In this document: in pieces, positions 1-54,685 of the stretch
How positions within the stretch are numbered: the stretch's first letter is position 1
Layout: every line of letters starts with the position of its first letter
Assembly (NCBI GenBank): GCA_947650365.1
Contig: CANTAL010000027.1
Span: 124,001-188,000 of the forward strand
Source of the DNA: Chamaelirium japonicum
Lineage: Eukaryota > Streptophyta > Magnoliopsida > Liliales > Melanthiaceae
Length of the DNA stretch: 64,000 nucleotides
Direction of reading: 5' to 3'
Translations under genes and position numbers: made by a program
The notes under the pieces: generated by a model
Seen by the model: the letters and a program-made list of their open reading frames with translations, nothing else
What the model was told of the DNA's origin: nothing
Database searches by the model: none

Positions 1-117
1 CTTGACGACCGTCGGATCCTGCAAATGTGTACACTCAAAAGTGATCAAACCTGAACAGCTCTAAAGATGCATCAAATAGAAACATCCTATGGTACTGAAT
101 GGTTACTATTTTCGATG

Positions 118-330
118 CTAATATCGTTTTAATGTATGGCCTACAATGTTGTATGGCTCGGAATGGTTGGTCACACAAGAAGAATCGAGTACACAAGATG
201 AGCATGGAAGAGAGAAGGATGGGAGGGCATATAGGGTGAGGAATGAATCAGAATAAAGGCAGTGAGGTTCCACTAGGAGGAAAAGGTCAGTGATGGTTCC
301 TACTTTACAAATTTCAACCTTCATTTCTGA
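118..330 (+). pseudogene. LINE reverse transcriptase C-terminal remnant
   Basis: The plus strand reads RPTMLYGSEW (from about 137), followed by decayed sequence and RVRNES. This is the widespread plant LINE-derived module with the pattern YGSE-CW...RMLRWM...RN..IR. It carries several stops and is a short, decayed fragment. It lies left of the last LSF1 exon seen, probably in an LSF1 intron. Confidence 0.5.
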
Positions 331-860
331 AATTAGGGATATTAGGAACCAGGATCTTCAATCGAGTGATGCTAGAAAATCAAAAAAAGGCCGAGAAAAA
401 TAGAACACCGACAACTTATTTACGTTGTTGAGTTCAAGCTCAACTCACCATCCACTCCTATTCTTTAAGGCCTAAAGATATATTTGGATGGAGGTAAAGT
501 TGTTAAGCAAAATAAGGATAAGGTTAATTAGTATAAAAAAAAGCTTATAGGAAACCTAGGCACGTGCGAATTTCTTCAACTCAAAACATGGAGAGCAAAC
601 AAACACGACTTACTGCAAAAAAAAGAATACCCACTTCACTCACTAATCATCGATGGTGTGGATCCCCGGGGAAAAAAAGTGTGAAAACCTAATTATCCTA
701 TTTGTGGCAAGATTGAGGAGCACTAGAGAAGGCCAAGTGTAGATGTTGGCATTTAGCATAATCTCCCCATGATAGGAAAAAAATGCATCACTTGGCGCCA
801 GTAAACTATATTGGAACGATAATTACATCATCAGATGTAATTCAAACATAGTACACCTAA

Positions 861-1272
861 GGGCGTGTTTGGTTGCCCGAAGTCATGAGGAAGTGGGAGA
901 ACAAGTAGAACTAGTACTTCCATGAACTGGGACTTTTAGACATAAGTCCCGATTCAGTTGTTTGTTTACCAAGAAGTAGACAGGCTCAAAACTCTGATTT
1001 CCAGAACTTTCAACAATTTTGTTGTCAAGAAGTGGGTAGGTTTTGACCATTGGGCAAATGTATTCATTGACGCCGTGTTTTTTGCACTTCCCCAAACACC
1101 CAAAAGTGCAGCTTCGAAGCTTTTTGGACAGAAGTCACACATATTTAGCGAAAGTGCAGGGGCATCGGAAATCCCAGTACCAACTTCAGACTGAACTTTC
1201 GTAAACGATAGAATTTGTCCACATCACCGACTTCCAGCACTTTGGGTTGCACTTTCGGGCAGCTAAACACCC
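861..1272. mobile_element. PIF/Harbinger (Tourist-like) MITE, 412 bp
   Basis: The ends are GGGCGTGTTTGGTTGCCCGA and, inverted, GGGTGTTTAGCTGCCCGAAA. Both are flanked by taa (858-860 and 1273-1275), the 3-bp TSD typical of PIF/Harbinger. The internal sequence has no convincing coding region; short ORFs inside it are chance. Confidence 0.75.
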
Positions 1273-2877
1273 TAATAAGGCTTCTCATATAAATTCTAGA
1301 ATGTCCGAACAATGCAATTAGAGAGGCCCTAATCGGTGCACTTTAGTTGCCCCAGCCTTCCCTATGATCATGACCCCATTTACAACCATGTCTAGCCTTT
1401 CGTCGTTTACCACTCCTTACAATATGTCAAAAAGTACAAAACTCGAGCATATATACCATAAAATAAATGGGTATCAAGGTTGGCGGACTAACTTACTTGG
1501 AGCTCATTTAGTGATTTTCACATGTTGAACGTTTAGATTAGTGGAAACATGATCAAAGACCATTCATGCAGACAAACCAACTCAAGGATGGTAGGATCTG
1601 GTGTCTTATGAGGTGAGACGACTTCAAACCTTGGAGATGATTTCCTTGTAGTGTCAAATGATTGTGAGCCCAATGTTTGCTTTGCCCCTTTCCCAACATA
1701 TTTATATGTTTGTTGGAAATGACAAATATAGTGGAGTTTTGATCTCCCCTTCGTCTCTCATCTCACCGATGAGCCAATGGCGTCATCCGGCAGTCTACTC
1801 CCTTCTCCGTCAGAACTTGTTCTGTGTAAGGACTCCTTTGGTATGCAAGGCTTCGTATTGTCTGATTATTGGGCCATCTAACTCCTATGAGATCATCTTA
1901 AGTTTCTTGTTGATCGGTTGTGAGGTATTTAGGCGGCTTTCTGTGGTAGCATGGGTCAAACCAGGATTGTCCTTTTTTGGTAGACAAAAAAAATTTAATT
2001 ATCAAGAAATGACTAGTTTTTATTTAAAAATGAGAAGATTTCGATTGACAATAAAATGTACTAAAATTTTATTTAGGTTGTGCTCGACGTTTCATACAAT
2101 TGAAATTATCTATAATTGATTCCTTCCGTTTACAAAAAGTCTACAATTTCTTTCTCAATGTATACAATCAGACAAAAGAATTTAACGATCAAAACACAAT
2201 GATATCTGAATCCATCATATTCATTTGAATTAAACAGATAAGACAAATGAGAAGATTCTCTCTTTATTCTAGAATATCAAGAAGAAGATGGTCATTTTTC
2301 AAAATGATAAATGAAGGAACCATACTTTCTAATTACACGGGTACAAGACTAGAAGAAAGGGCAACATACAAAATAAAAGGACCTAAAATATAGATCGAAG
2401 AAAAAAAATTAGTATATAATACCTCAGCGAAATTTCCAAAAAGAAATGATTTACTCAAGAATCATTCGATTAGAGGAAGAAAAAAAATCAGACATTGCTT
2501 CGCCTTTTGTAAGGTCATGTTTTTTATGGTCACTGTAAAGTGGAAATAGAAGTGGATAACCAGAGAGGAAGCCAAGGGCTAAGGGTTTTTTTTTCAAACC
2601 GCAAATCTGTGTTGGAATTGACGACTCCTCTATATTGTACTCCTTTTGGATTCTTTGGATTTTGGTCCAACGGTATCACAATTGTTCGATGTCATGGTAG
2701 GCATACGCGCATATGACGCACACTCGACCTCAACTACCGCACAGTTTGTGCACTCCCAAATGACAGATGCCATTGAGCCTCAAATATGAGAGATTGAATA
2801 AACCGAGGATACAGAGGAGCTGCGCTCGCACGTGCCACCCAATAAGAATTGGGTAGGGCTAAATCCAAGGTCGGATA
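1273..2877. other. No gene recognised
   Basis: This is mixed AT-rich sequence. A 153-codon open frame at 1658-2119 (+) has no recognisable domain and ends in low-complexity residues, so it is not called. The block 2120-2520 is purine/AT-rich and open for short stretches, somewhat organelle-like in composition, but I cannot identify it. Confidence 0.5.
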
Positions 2878-3047
2878 CGGTATGTGACGACCAAGATCCA
2901 ATAACCAATAGTCAAGATTCCTAAGGCTGTGATGTCAAGATGAATGAGGTGAGGTGTCCAAGACCACAAGTTAGCCCCACATTACCTGAAGACCAGATCC
3001 TGAACTACTTATATAATTTTTTTTTCCAAATATAGTAGACGTGTTTT

Positions 3048-3165
3048 AAAACCGTGCGCCGCTACGGATGCCGTAAGAACTCCGTAGTTAAGCGTGCCCG
3101 GGCAAGAGTAGTAATAGGATGGATGACCTCCTAGGAAGTCCTTGTGCGGGCACGGGCAAAGCGAA
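3048..3165 (+). ncRNA. 5S rRNA-derived segment in Cassandra 5' LTR
   Basis: It retains AAGAACTCCGTAGTTAAGCG, corresponding to the 5S A-box region, and GGATGGATGACCTCCTAGG, corresponding to the C-box region. The 5' third of 5S is diverged. It is not a functional 5S gene; in Cassandra this segment is thought to supply a Pol III promoter. Confidence 0.85.
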
Positions 3166-3322
3166 CAGTATCTTGTGTGTTTCGAGAGAATGTTACAAAA
3201 TGGTATCAGAGCCGATTCTCCTCACGATGGGGGGTCTAACTCTACACGTGGACGTGTGGCCCTTAAGGGGTGTGGATTGTGACAACCAAAATCAAATAGC
3301 CAATAGCCAAGACTCTTGAGGT

Positions 3323-3676
<354 letters not shown>

Positions 3677-3796
3677 CCTAAGGTTGTGATGCTAAGATGG
3701 ATGAGGTGAAGTGAGGTGTCCAATGCCACGAGTTAGCCCCACATCACTTGGAGAGATCCTGAACTAATATAATTTTCCCTCTCAAACACAGTAAAT

Positions 3797-3915
3797 GCGC
3801 TTTAAAACCGTGCGCCGCTACGGATCCCGGAAGAACTCCGTAGTTAAGCATGTTCGGATGAGAATAGTACTAGGATGGTTGACCTCCTAGGAAATCCTCG
3901 TGCGGGCACGAGCAA
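3797..3915 (+). ncRNA. 5S rRNA-derived segment in Cassandra 3' LTR
   Basis: This is the second copy, with GAACTCCGTAGTTAAGCATG and GTACTAGGATGGTTGACCTC. It differs from the 5' LTR copy at many positions, so the element is old compared with the copia element in intron 4. Confidence 0.85.
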
Positions 3916-3978
3916 AGCGCGGACAATATCTTGTGTGTTTGAGGTGGATGTTACACGGTAGTTGTTTAGGTGTATTTT

Positions 3979-4856
3979 GAAAAATTGTATTCACCCTAAA
4001 AATGATGAGTATACCTCCTTTTTCTAGTTCCCCCTCTTTTTTCTTTTGACAAATATTCCCACATCATCCTCCAGTGCATACCCTATCACCCTACTACATG
4101 CCCCATCCCCCACCCCATCCCTCACGAAACATATCTGAGGCCTGCCTCCAACACCGGTGCCTGAACAACTGAAGCCTCAGATGCCCACTTCCAACATCGG
4201 CGCTCTGGCATGCATCTCCAACACCGACGCCTTCCCATCTCCTTCCTCCCCTTCCCCTCCTTCCCTAGTACCAGGGCAGCCGCTTACTCCCCTTTCCATC
4301 ACCGGAGACATCACCGCCTCCCCTGTCCGTCCATCGTCGTCCTCCTTCCCCATTCCCACCATCGTCATTTAGCATGTTCAGTAGTTCAATACCGAACATG
4401 ATGAACAACATTAAGCAGTTAATTATCGAACGTAGTATTCTTCTGACCTACGTTCGATAGTTAACTGCTGAATATGTCTCAACGTGTTCGGTATTAGACT
4501 ACCGAACATGTTGGGTGAAGGGGAGGGGAAGGGGAGGCGATGACGGATCTGGCAAGGGAAAAGATGAGGTGAGGAAGGGGAGCCAATGACGGATCTAGGA
4601 AATGAAAAGATGAGGTGGAGAAGGGGAGAGGCGGTGGCGACTCTGATAGTAGGGGAAGAAGGGGAAGGGGAGGAAAGAAGATGAGAGGCATTGGCGACTC
4701 CGACAATGGAGGAAGGAGGGGAAGGAGAGAAATGAAAGGAGACAGATGGGGTATGAAGGAGGGAGGCAGGTGGGGTATGAAGGAGGGTATACTTGTCAAA
4801 AAAAATAAAGGGAAAACATTAATGATAATAATTTTTGGGGTGTAAATAGATTTTTC
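3979..4856. mobile_element. Foldback/long-TIR element
   Basis: The ends GAAAAATTGTATTCACCC and, inverted, GGAAAAATCTATTTACACCC pair. Inside them a CT-rich arm (about 4090-4370) faces a GA-rich arm (about 4505-4790). The centre (4378-4510) is a strong hairpin with AGCAGTTAATTATCGAACGT and its inverse. I could not define a target duplication. The short open frames on both strands reflect the low-complexity arms. Confidence 0.55.
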
Positions 4857-5042
4857 CTTTTCTTCTATTGTTGTGTCATACATGCAATTGGTATAGTTCA
4901 AAATATCGGTCAATACAAGTACATACTGTTTAAGCCCGACCGGTACTACCCCCGGTACCGTTATTTCTCTACTTTTTCTCCTTTACATCATTATTTGAAC
5001 CAAGAAATCAGTTTTTTTAGGCAAATGCCTTTACTTTAGAGT

Positions 5043-5939
5043 AGTTGACGAATAGTCCCACGTCGGTGAGGGAGGTATCCATCACCCGCTTAATATACCC
5101 CATGTGGACCTCTCTTTACAACCCAGGTTTTGAGGTGTGAGGGTATCTAACATGGTATCAGAGCTCTAGGTTTTGATCCGGGCGAAGATGACGACATCGG
5201 ATCTTCTCCGGCATCGGCACCTCCTCCGGCCTCCTTTTCCGGTCCCCACGACTATTCCGACCCCCCCCTCTGCTCCTTCGGCCACCCCGTGCCACCCTCG
5301 GCCCCCCATGTGCTCCCTGCAGCCCCCCCGCGCCACCTCGCCTCCTCCTCTGCTCCCTGCAGCCCCCCCGCGCCACCCACAGCCCCCCCCCGTGCTCCCT
5401 GCAACCCCGCCGCACCTCTCTGCTCCCTGCGGCCACCTCGACCTCCCTCCTCTGCTTCCTGCAGCCCCCCGTGCAACCTAGCCTCCTCTGCTCCCTGCGG
5501 CCACCCGACCCCCTTCCTCTGCTTCCTGCGGCCACCATGCACCCCTCCTCTGCCACCTACGCCCCGCCCCCTCTCGCGCACCTCTCCTCTGCCACCTGAG
5601 CCCCCCCTTGCGCCCCTCCTCTGCCACCTGACCCCCCCGCTCGCGCCCCTCCTCTGCCACCGAGAGCATTCCATTCTCTCCAAACCCTAGCCACCATCTT
5701 CTAACATGGTATCAGAGCTGGGTTCATTGTCTCCTACTCCTGCTCCCACTTCGGGTGCTCCCCATCGATCGTGCCTTGCCATGCGTGCTCCGCGTGGGAG
5801 GATCCTTGCCACGCGTGGTCTGCGTGAGGGGGAGTGTTGACGAATAGTCCCACATCGGTGAGGGAGGCACCCATCACACGCTTAATATACCCCCTGTGGA
5901 TCTCCCCTTACAACCCGGGTTTTGAGATGTGAGGGATCT
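5043..5939 (+). mobile_element. Short-LTR copia-like non-autonomous element, 897 bp
   Basis: The LTRs are 5043-5152 and 5835-5939 (TTGACGAATAGTCCCAC at the start, GGGTATCTAACA at the 5' LTR end). The PBS TGGTATCAGAG starts at 5153. A purine tract GAGGGGGAG precedes the 3' LTR. The perfect TSD is agagt (5038-5042 and 5940-5944). The interior is an extremely C-rich, imperfectly repeated leader (about 5230-5690) resembling the leader of the intact copia element in intron 4. It has no gag or pol. A second TGGTATCAGAGC occurs inside at about 5706. Confidence 0.8.
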
Positions 5940-6293
5940 AGAGTTAAGATCATGGATCATCTTTATAGAAGCATACCTAAGCACAAATATCTTATGAATA
6001 CCATTGTAGAAGAAAATGATTAAAAAAAAGGAGCCAACAACCGGTATTGACCGGTACGTACCCATCGAGGACTGATTGATATTGTGACCTGTACCGTGAT
6101 TTTGAACCTTGACAATAGGATCACACAGTGATGGATGCGGCCCATGATCTCGCGATTCGGTGGTGCAACTCTTCACCTCGTCTTCCTTTCTCGTTCTTTT
6201 TTTCTGACGTGTAATGTAGCAGGAGGAGTAGATCAACTGCATCGACCAGTATGTATTTTACTCCGATTTGGGGTTGGGTGTGTGACTATGTGT

Positions 6294-6327
6294 GTATGTG
6301 TGTGTGTGTGTGGGGGGGGGGGGGGGA
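6294..6327 (+). repeat. (GT)n and poly-G run
   Basis: A TGTG repeat runs into about 15 consecutive G residues. It is simple sequence. Confidence 0.9.
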
Positions 6328-6534
6328 CCCTTGTTCTGATTATGTGCTAGTGCCCATGTAGTGAAGGTTGTAAGGGGATTATTTGGATAAGTTGATAACT
6401 GGATTTTTTTTCTTTTCCTATCAGTGTGATCAGTTGGAAAGGAGGAATTTGATTCTCTGTACCCTAGTATTAAAAAAGGGTGACTTTATGATCGCAAGCT
6501 GCACAATGCCATGCTTTTTGAGTTGTGCACTAAC

Positions 6535-7553
6535 CTATGAAGCACGAATACTTCAAAATACATGAAGTACCCGTATCAGACCCGGATACGACTCGGATAC
6601 GTGTCCGATACGTTTCGGGCGTATCCTGGATTTAAAAATGCCAGGATACGATCCGGATACGGGAGGGATACGGCGGGATATGGGCCGGATACGGAGGGAT
6701 ACGGAAGGATACGGCTGACCAGATTGGGCTTGGGTTATCAAGTTTGGGTTTGGTTAAAACTCAAACCCAAATCCAAACCCACTGTCCCACACTAAAAGAT
6801 TTAAAGGTAAATTACACAAAGACCCATATAGTTTGATCGATTATCACTTACACCCCCTCATGTTTAAAACCCTACAAATTTTAGGGGGTCTATGTGTAAT
6901 TTATCCAAGATTTAACCCCACCCCACCCTGTTTTCTATATCGAGCGAGAGAAGAGGGAGAGCAGAGAGGAAGGCGTCCGCCCGCGCCCGTCGTCCGCCGT
7001 TCCTCGTCGTCCGCCTGACTGTAGCCGTGCACCGTCCGCACCCGACTACAGTCGTTAGCCGCCCATCCGTCGCCCGACTGCAACCGCCCACAGTCACCCC
7101 GCCCCCGTCCGTTGCCCGATTGCAGCTGTCCGTCGTTCGCCCGTCTCTCTCCCTCACAGCCCCATCTCTCTCTCTCTCTCTCCCTCACATCCCCATTTGT
7201 AGGCTTTCTAACCCACCGCCAGGATCTGCAGGTATGCAATAAGATCGATAAAAAACAGTGATAAAATATTGAGCCAATTATGAAATTTTTTTCTTTCAAA
7301 AAACAGTGATAAATTATAACAATTAATATTTTGTTTATATTGAATATGCAACAACACGTGTTTCTATATTGAATATGTTCTTTATGATACATTCTATCAA
7401 TTAATAGTTCTATAAATTAATAATTTAGTATTTTATTTAAAATTTATATTTAAAAAATAATAATTTATTGCCGTATCCTTAGTTGTACCCGTATCCTACT
7501 TTTTTAAGATTTGCCGTATCGTCGTACCCGTATCCCATATCCGTGCTTCTTAG
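6535..7553. mobile_element. hAT-like element, CTAxGAAGCACG termini, GGATAC repeats
   Basis: The 8-bp TSD gcactaac is perfect (6527-6534 and 7554-7561). The ends are CTATGAAGCACGAATAC and, inverted, CTAAGAAGCACGGATATGGG. The subterminal sequence is packed with GGATACG and GTATCC words at both ends. The interior holds a GC-rich block (6950-7200) of unknown origin but no transposase. It is the same general design as the element at 43118-43819. Confidence 0.82.
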
Positions 7554-7561
7554 GCACTAAC

Positions 7562-9679
7562 CTTAGAATACTTGGTAAACTGGTCTTCAACGTTCTTGAT
7601 CGTTTGCACTAACTATTTCCCTGCCAGCTTCTTCCAAATCGTGAATTTATTTACCAAGATTCATAGGATTCTAAGATTTATACTATTTTCGAAAGAGTTC
7701 TCAGTAATCATCCAACTTGAGATTCAAAGAAGGGCAATGTTAGCATAATGTATGTGGTGTATATTAGGTTCTGTATAGGTACAAATTTTGAGGATAAGAC
7801 CTATATTATTCCGAGATTGATATTATTTTTTAAACAGTCCTCAGTGATCGATCCATTATGAGTTTTATAGAAGGGCGGTGTTAGCAAATGGGTACTAATT
7901 TAAGAAAAATTATAATAATTTAGCTTACATATCTTTATACATTAGTATGAGGTGTCAAATTCTTCAAACTCAATAAAATAGAACTTTCCAACATGGCCAT
8001 CTATATTATGTAGTGTAGGTTTGCATGTGTGTAAAAGTAAAACCGCCATTGCCGGTCCCAAGCTCGGATGGGAAAGGTTGAGGGTTGATGTTAGGTTGAA
8101 AGCCAGTCGTAAAAACCAACTCAAACTATGACATGGTCTCTTCAGAGACATCCGATAAAATTGGAATGGTAGATGGGGCATGGCTTGATGGTTATGGCCA
8201 AGGTTATGGTAGGTATGATGTCTGTATCATTGAATCTAAGTAACGGCGAATTAAATTACACATTGACATGCTTCTTAAAAGTTAAAAGCATAAAATATAA
8301 ATTTACAATGCGACTATTACCGATATATCAAAAAGTTTCATAGCCAACAATTAAAGAAGTGTCCATACACAACCAATACAAATTTGTATGAACACTTGTC
8401 CAACTCCGTTTTTCTTATAATCACATTGTTACCATTTCTTTAATACATTTAATATTTCTTACATATGTTATACTAGTTTAATAATTTGATCGTTGGAAAG
8501 GAATATAAGGTGTCGCCTTCTACATACCATGTATGCACGATTCTTGATTTTTTTTAAGAAATAAGGTCACTTTAAATCCTTGAAATGTAGGTACCCAAGA
8601 GGTGTCATAGCGTCCAAAATTGGTACATCAACCAAACAGAAGAATCCATGTACTTGAAGGGATTAGTTGCAATAGATCATGAAAGAAGAACTAGAGCAGA
8701 ATAACATTGGGTCCGCAGGCCTCATGCGATAACTATCCTAGTTCTACCGTATCTTAGAGATGGGTGAAAAAAAACAAAGCGATAAGATAGAGGTGGAAAG
8801 AACGAGAGATTAAGAAAAGGGTATTCCTATCTAACTACAAGTTGGCAGAATCCTCTATGTACCCTCTCACATCCTATACTTCCACTACATGATGATACTC
8901 CCTCTATAACTATTTTTTGAACTTCCTCTTAATTGTTTACATTAATGCATCCATCTTAACCCAATATTGCTTCCTATTCGTGATGCATAGGCACTATCAA
9001 GGCTTCTCTCCTATCCTTTACAACAACATATTTCTATCAATCTAGCAATTGCCTTTTTAATATGTATCATTTATCATTCATATCGTTATTCACTAAAAAA
9101 ATAACTTTTTCATGAAAGAATTTGAGTGGATTATACTGCACTATAAAGTGGAACAAAATGAGAAGATAATCAAGAAAATCCTAGATGATTATGGCCTAAG
9201 ATGTCCAAGCCATTTCACCAATGAAATATGAAAGGAAAATATTCATCTTCCTCGAAATGAACCATAAGTCAATTGATTGCATTAGTGAATATGCACACTT
9301 CGAACGTATACAATAAAAGAGCTTCTGATATTAGACCTATGGATGATTATAAATTAATAATGGATCTATTGTGGCTCCGATATGTACCATGGTGACAACA
9401 TGGCTTGACATCTGGTTCTACCAATCACTGAATCAAAGAGAGAGATGCTACCCAACTGCATACACAGATGTTTAAGAGAAATATTACCTGTCCACAGTTC
9501 ACGAAATTTTGGCCCACGTTCTAATGTATCAAAGGCCACACAATCATGAGATAAAACAGAAATTACTATCGGCTCACAAGCGGAAGTGGTTCTACAGATC
9601 TTTGAGATTGTAATAAATTGAAAAACCAAAATTAGGTAATATTGGCAAAACTGTGAATGCATGCCTGATGAAAATATAC
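7562..9679. other. LSF1 intron 9 sequence, nothing recognised
   Basis: AT-rich non-coding sequence directly after the donor of exon 9. I looked on the minus strand for the missing LSF1 C-terminal exon and saw no match. Confidence 0.5.
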
Positions 9680-52777
<43,098 letters not shown>

Positions 52778-53530
52778 GGATCGGATTTTGGCTCCTTAGC
52801 GTCAGGGTTTGGTGGTGGAGTAGAGGGAGAGGAGGAAGGGCTCTTCTTCTTCATTACCTCGTGAAGTGATTCTTTAGTTCGAATTTATGGGTCTGGAGGG
52901 GTCGGAGGCCCCCCCGCGCTCGTGCCTCTCCAGTCTCCATTTTGGGAGCATGGAGGGCGTGCGATTTTGTTCACCCAGAGCCGGACGCCCATCGGGACTC
53001 GGATAGAGGAGGAGCCACCGGGAAACTTTTCAGCACATCCTGCGTACCATACAACCGCAGGGCCCACTGCCCCCAGATCCTATTATTGCTGGGGCCCGCC
53101 ATCCATGTCTTCGAATCACAGTGGGCCCCGCGGTTGTACGGTACGCAGGATGTGCTAAACATTTTCCCGTGCCACTGCTGTCCCGAAGTCAGTGGAAGCC
53201 AAAGACTGCTGCGACGTCAGTCAGGGAGCCTGGGCCCCACTGGGGTCCTGTGCTGGCTGCTTGCTTAGCCACAGCCACGTGTGTCTGTGCTTTCACGTAC
53301 ACTCGCGACAATCGGTCTGTGTAGACTTAACACGAGGGCCACGAACTACTCTGTTCGAGAGTTCCGAGTCAATCCTCGGATGAGCGGCTCACGTGTTTCA
53401 GGGTCCGGCTATTTACAGCACAGACATTAATAGGGGAGTAATGATACTCGAAGAATCTGACAAACACTTTGACAAAACCAGACCCATGAAGTGTCCGCCA
53501 CCACTATATACGTCCGGCTTGTCTAGGCTG
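52778..53530 (-). promoter_or_regulatory. LSF1 upstream region with two G-boxes
   Basis: This is the GC-rich 5' flank of LSF1. CACGTG G-boxes lie at 53276-53281 and 53390-53395. A weak TATA-like CATAAATT (minus strand) lies near 52880-52890, about 100 bp before the ATG. A foldback MITE (53019-53169) sits inside. G-box control would suit a light- or clock-regulated starch gene, but this is inference. Confidence 0.35.
53019..53169. mobile_element. Foldback MITE in LSF1 5' flank
   Basis: The arms (GGGAAACTTTTCAGCACATC and onward, read from each end) form inverted repeats of about 45-50 bp. They include AGCACATCCTGCGTACC and a CAGTGGGCCC-type inner part, around a 45-bp loop. The flanking pentamer gccac is repeated, a possible TSD. 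There is no coding capacity. Confidence 0.6.
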
Positions 53531-53540
53531 TACAATTAAT

Positions 53541-53800
53541 AGGGATGGCAATGGTATTGGTGCGGTTTCGGTACGGTTTTGAGTAAATTCGAAACTACGG
53601 TTTCGAGTAAATTCGAAACCGCACCGGAACACCAAACTGTCGCACCGAAATTATATCATACAGCTACGGTGAACCATTATGTAAAATCGAAATCACACCA
53701 TGCGGCGCGATACACCACGTTTTATCATTATAATGATCTAAACGGTACGGTTTTATGCGGTTTTGGAAAAAACCGAAACCGCACCGCACCGTGACGGTTT
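53541..53800. mobile_element. Partial hAT-like MITE fragment
   Basis: It begins TAGGGATGGCAATGG, a common hAT-type terminus, and is filled with CGGTTTCGG and CCGAAACCGCACC words. No matching right terminus is visible; it appears cut by the adjacent gypsy LTR. Confidence 0.45.
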
Positions 53801-53849
53801 TATATTTTGGTAAATATGGGTGCAAATTTTGGCAGAAGTTTACCAACTA

Positions 53850-54010
53850 CCACGGGAACCACCGGCCCTGCCTGGTGGGCCCACGAGGACCACCGCGGGA
53901 CCCACCGGCCCTGCCTGGTGGGCCCACGAGGACCACCGCGGGACCCACCGGTCCTGCCTGGTGGGCCCACGAGGACTATCGCGGGACCCACCGACCCTGC
54001 CTGGTGGGAC
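53850..54010 (+). repeat. 43-bp minisatellite in LTR
   Basis: About 3.7 copies of a unit containing CCTGCCTGGTGGGCCCACGA with an exact 43-bp period (landmarks at 53868, 53911, 53954, 53997). The three-frame Gly/Pro open frames here are compositional. Confidence 0.93.
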
Positions 54011-54116
54011 CAAGAGCCTGTGGAATCCCCCAGAAGACTGTAGCGGGGCCCACCAGCTTTACCTGGAGGATCCCCAGATGCTGCAGCAGAAACCGCCATT
54101 TACCACCAGAGAATCC

Positions 54117-54124
54117 TATAAATA
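54117..54124 (+). promoter_or_regulatory. LTR TATA box
   Basis: TATAAATA in the context CCTATAAATAGCAGAGCC, about 400 bp before the LTR end. It is the likely start site signal for the genomic RNA. Confidence 0.7.
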
Positions 54125-54523
54125 GCAGAGCCTTCGAATGTAAAAGGATCCGAAATCCATTTTCCACTTCCGAGATCTGATTTTCAGAATCCAGAGCTCT
54201 GAAATCTCTCAGCTCCCCATCTATCGTCTCTCTTTGATCTTCTTCTCTCCTTCGAAGAGATCAGAGTGTTCCTAGTGATACTCGGCCTGTCGAGATCACT
54301 TCAACATAAGTGTTAGTGAATTCGGGTTGCTCCCTATAGCACGGAGACGTAGGCTTCGGCTGAACTCCGAGATCACCTCTCGTGTCTACTCTCTGAATGC
54401 ATTTCTCTGTTTAAGTATTGAGAACGACAACCTCAACAACAGATTAAACAACGATCTTCCATTTCAACTCCAATTGACTGGTGAGGCGAGGTCTTCGGGT
54501 CGGCACGAAGATTTTCCCCCACA

Positions 54524-54545
54524 GTTTGGCACCGTCTGTGGTATC
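54524..54545 (+). other. Candidate primer binding site
   Basis: TTTGGCACCGTCTGTGG directly after the LTR end. It is very like the TGGCGCCGTCTGTGGG sequence found at this position in many plant gypsy elements, with one base changed. I do not assign the primer tRNA. Confidence 0.6.
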
Positions 54546-54685
54546 CGAGCAAAAAGTCGAGCTCTCCGCTACTACTTGATCGGTTGAGCATACAACCGAT
54601 CTTGATAGTCAAACTTCCTCGCCCCCTCGGCTGATCAGACAACTGATCGGATGTCGGCACTCTCGTTGCACCTTTCGCTCTCTGA

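Larger units (their letters stand above)
53800..54523 (+). repeat. Tat element 5' LTR (left border uncertain)
   Basis: It ends TTTTCCCCCACA immediately before TTTGGCACCGTCTGTGG. It contains a 43-bp minisatellite, a TATA box and a pyrimidine-rich downstream region typical of an LTR R/U5. The left border cannot be fixed without the 3' LTR. Confidence 0.65.

Noticed and set aside
1658..2119. 153-codon plus-strand open frame as a gene
   Set aside because: No recognisable domain, no codon or context support, and it lies in transposon-rich non-coding DNA.
2120..2520. Possible plastid DNA insertion
   Set aside because: AT-rich and superficially organelle-like, but I could not match it to any plastid gene by reading.
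5158..5690. Overlapping 100-140-codon open frames on both strands
   Set aside because: These are compositional shadows of the C-rich interior of a short-LTR element; no domain and no consistent frame.
9366..9662. 98-codon minus-strand open frame next to LSF1 exon 9, considered as a further LSF1 exon
   Set aside because: Its sequence does not match the LSF1 C-terminus, and it lies directly after the exon 9 donor without a matching acceptor/phase.
53755..54180. Gly/Pro-rich open frames in four frames near the Tat LTR
   Set aside because: They arise from the 43-bp minisatellite in the LTR.
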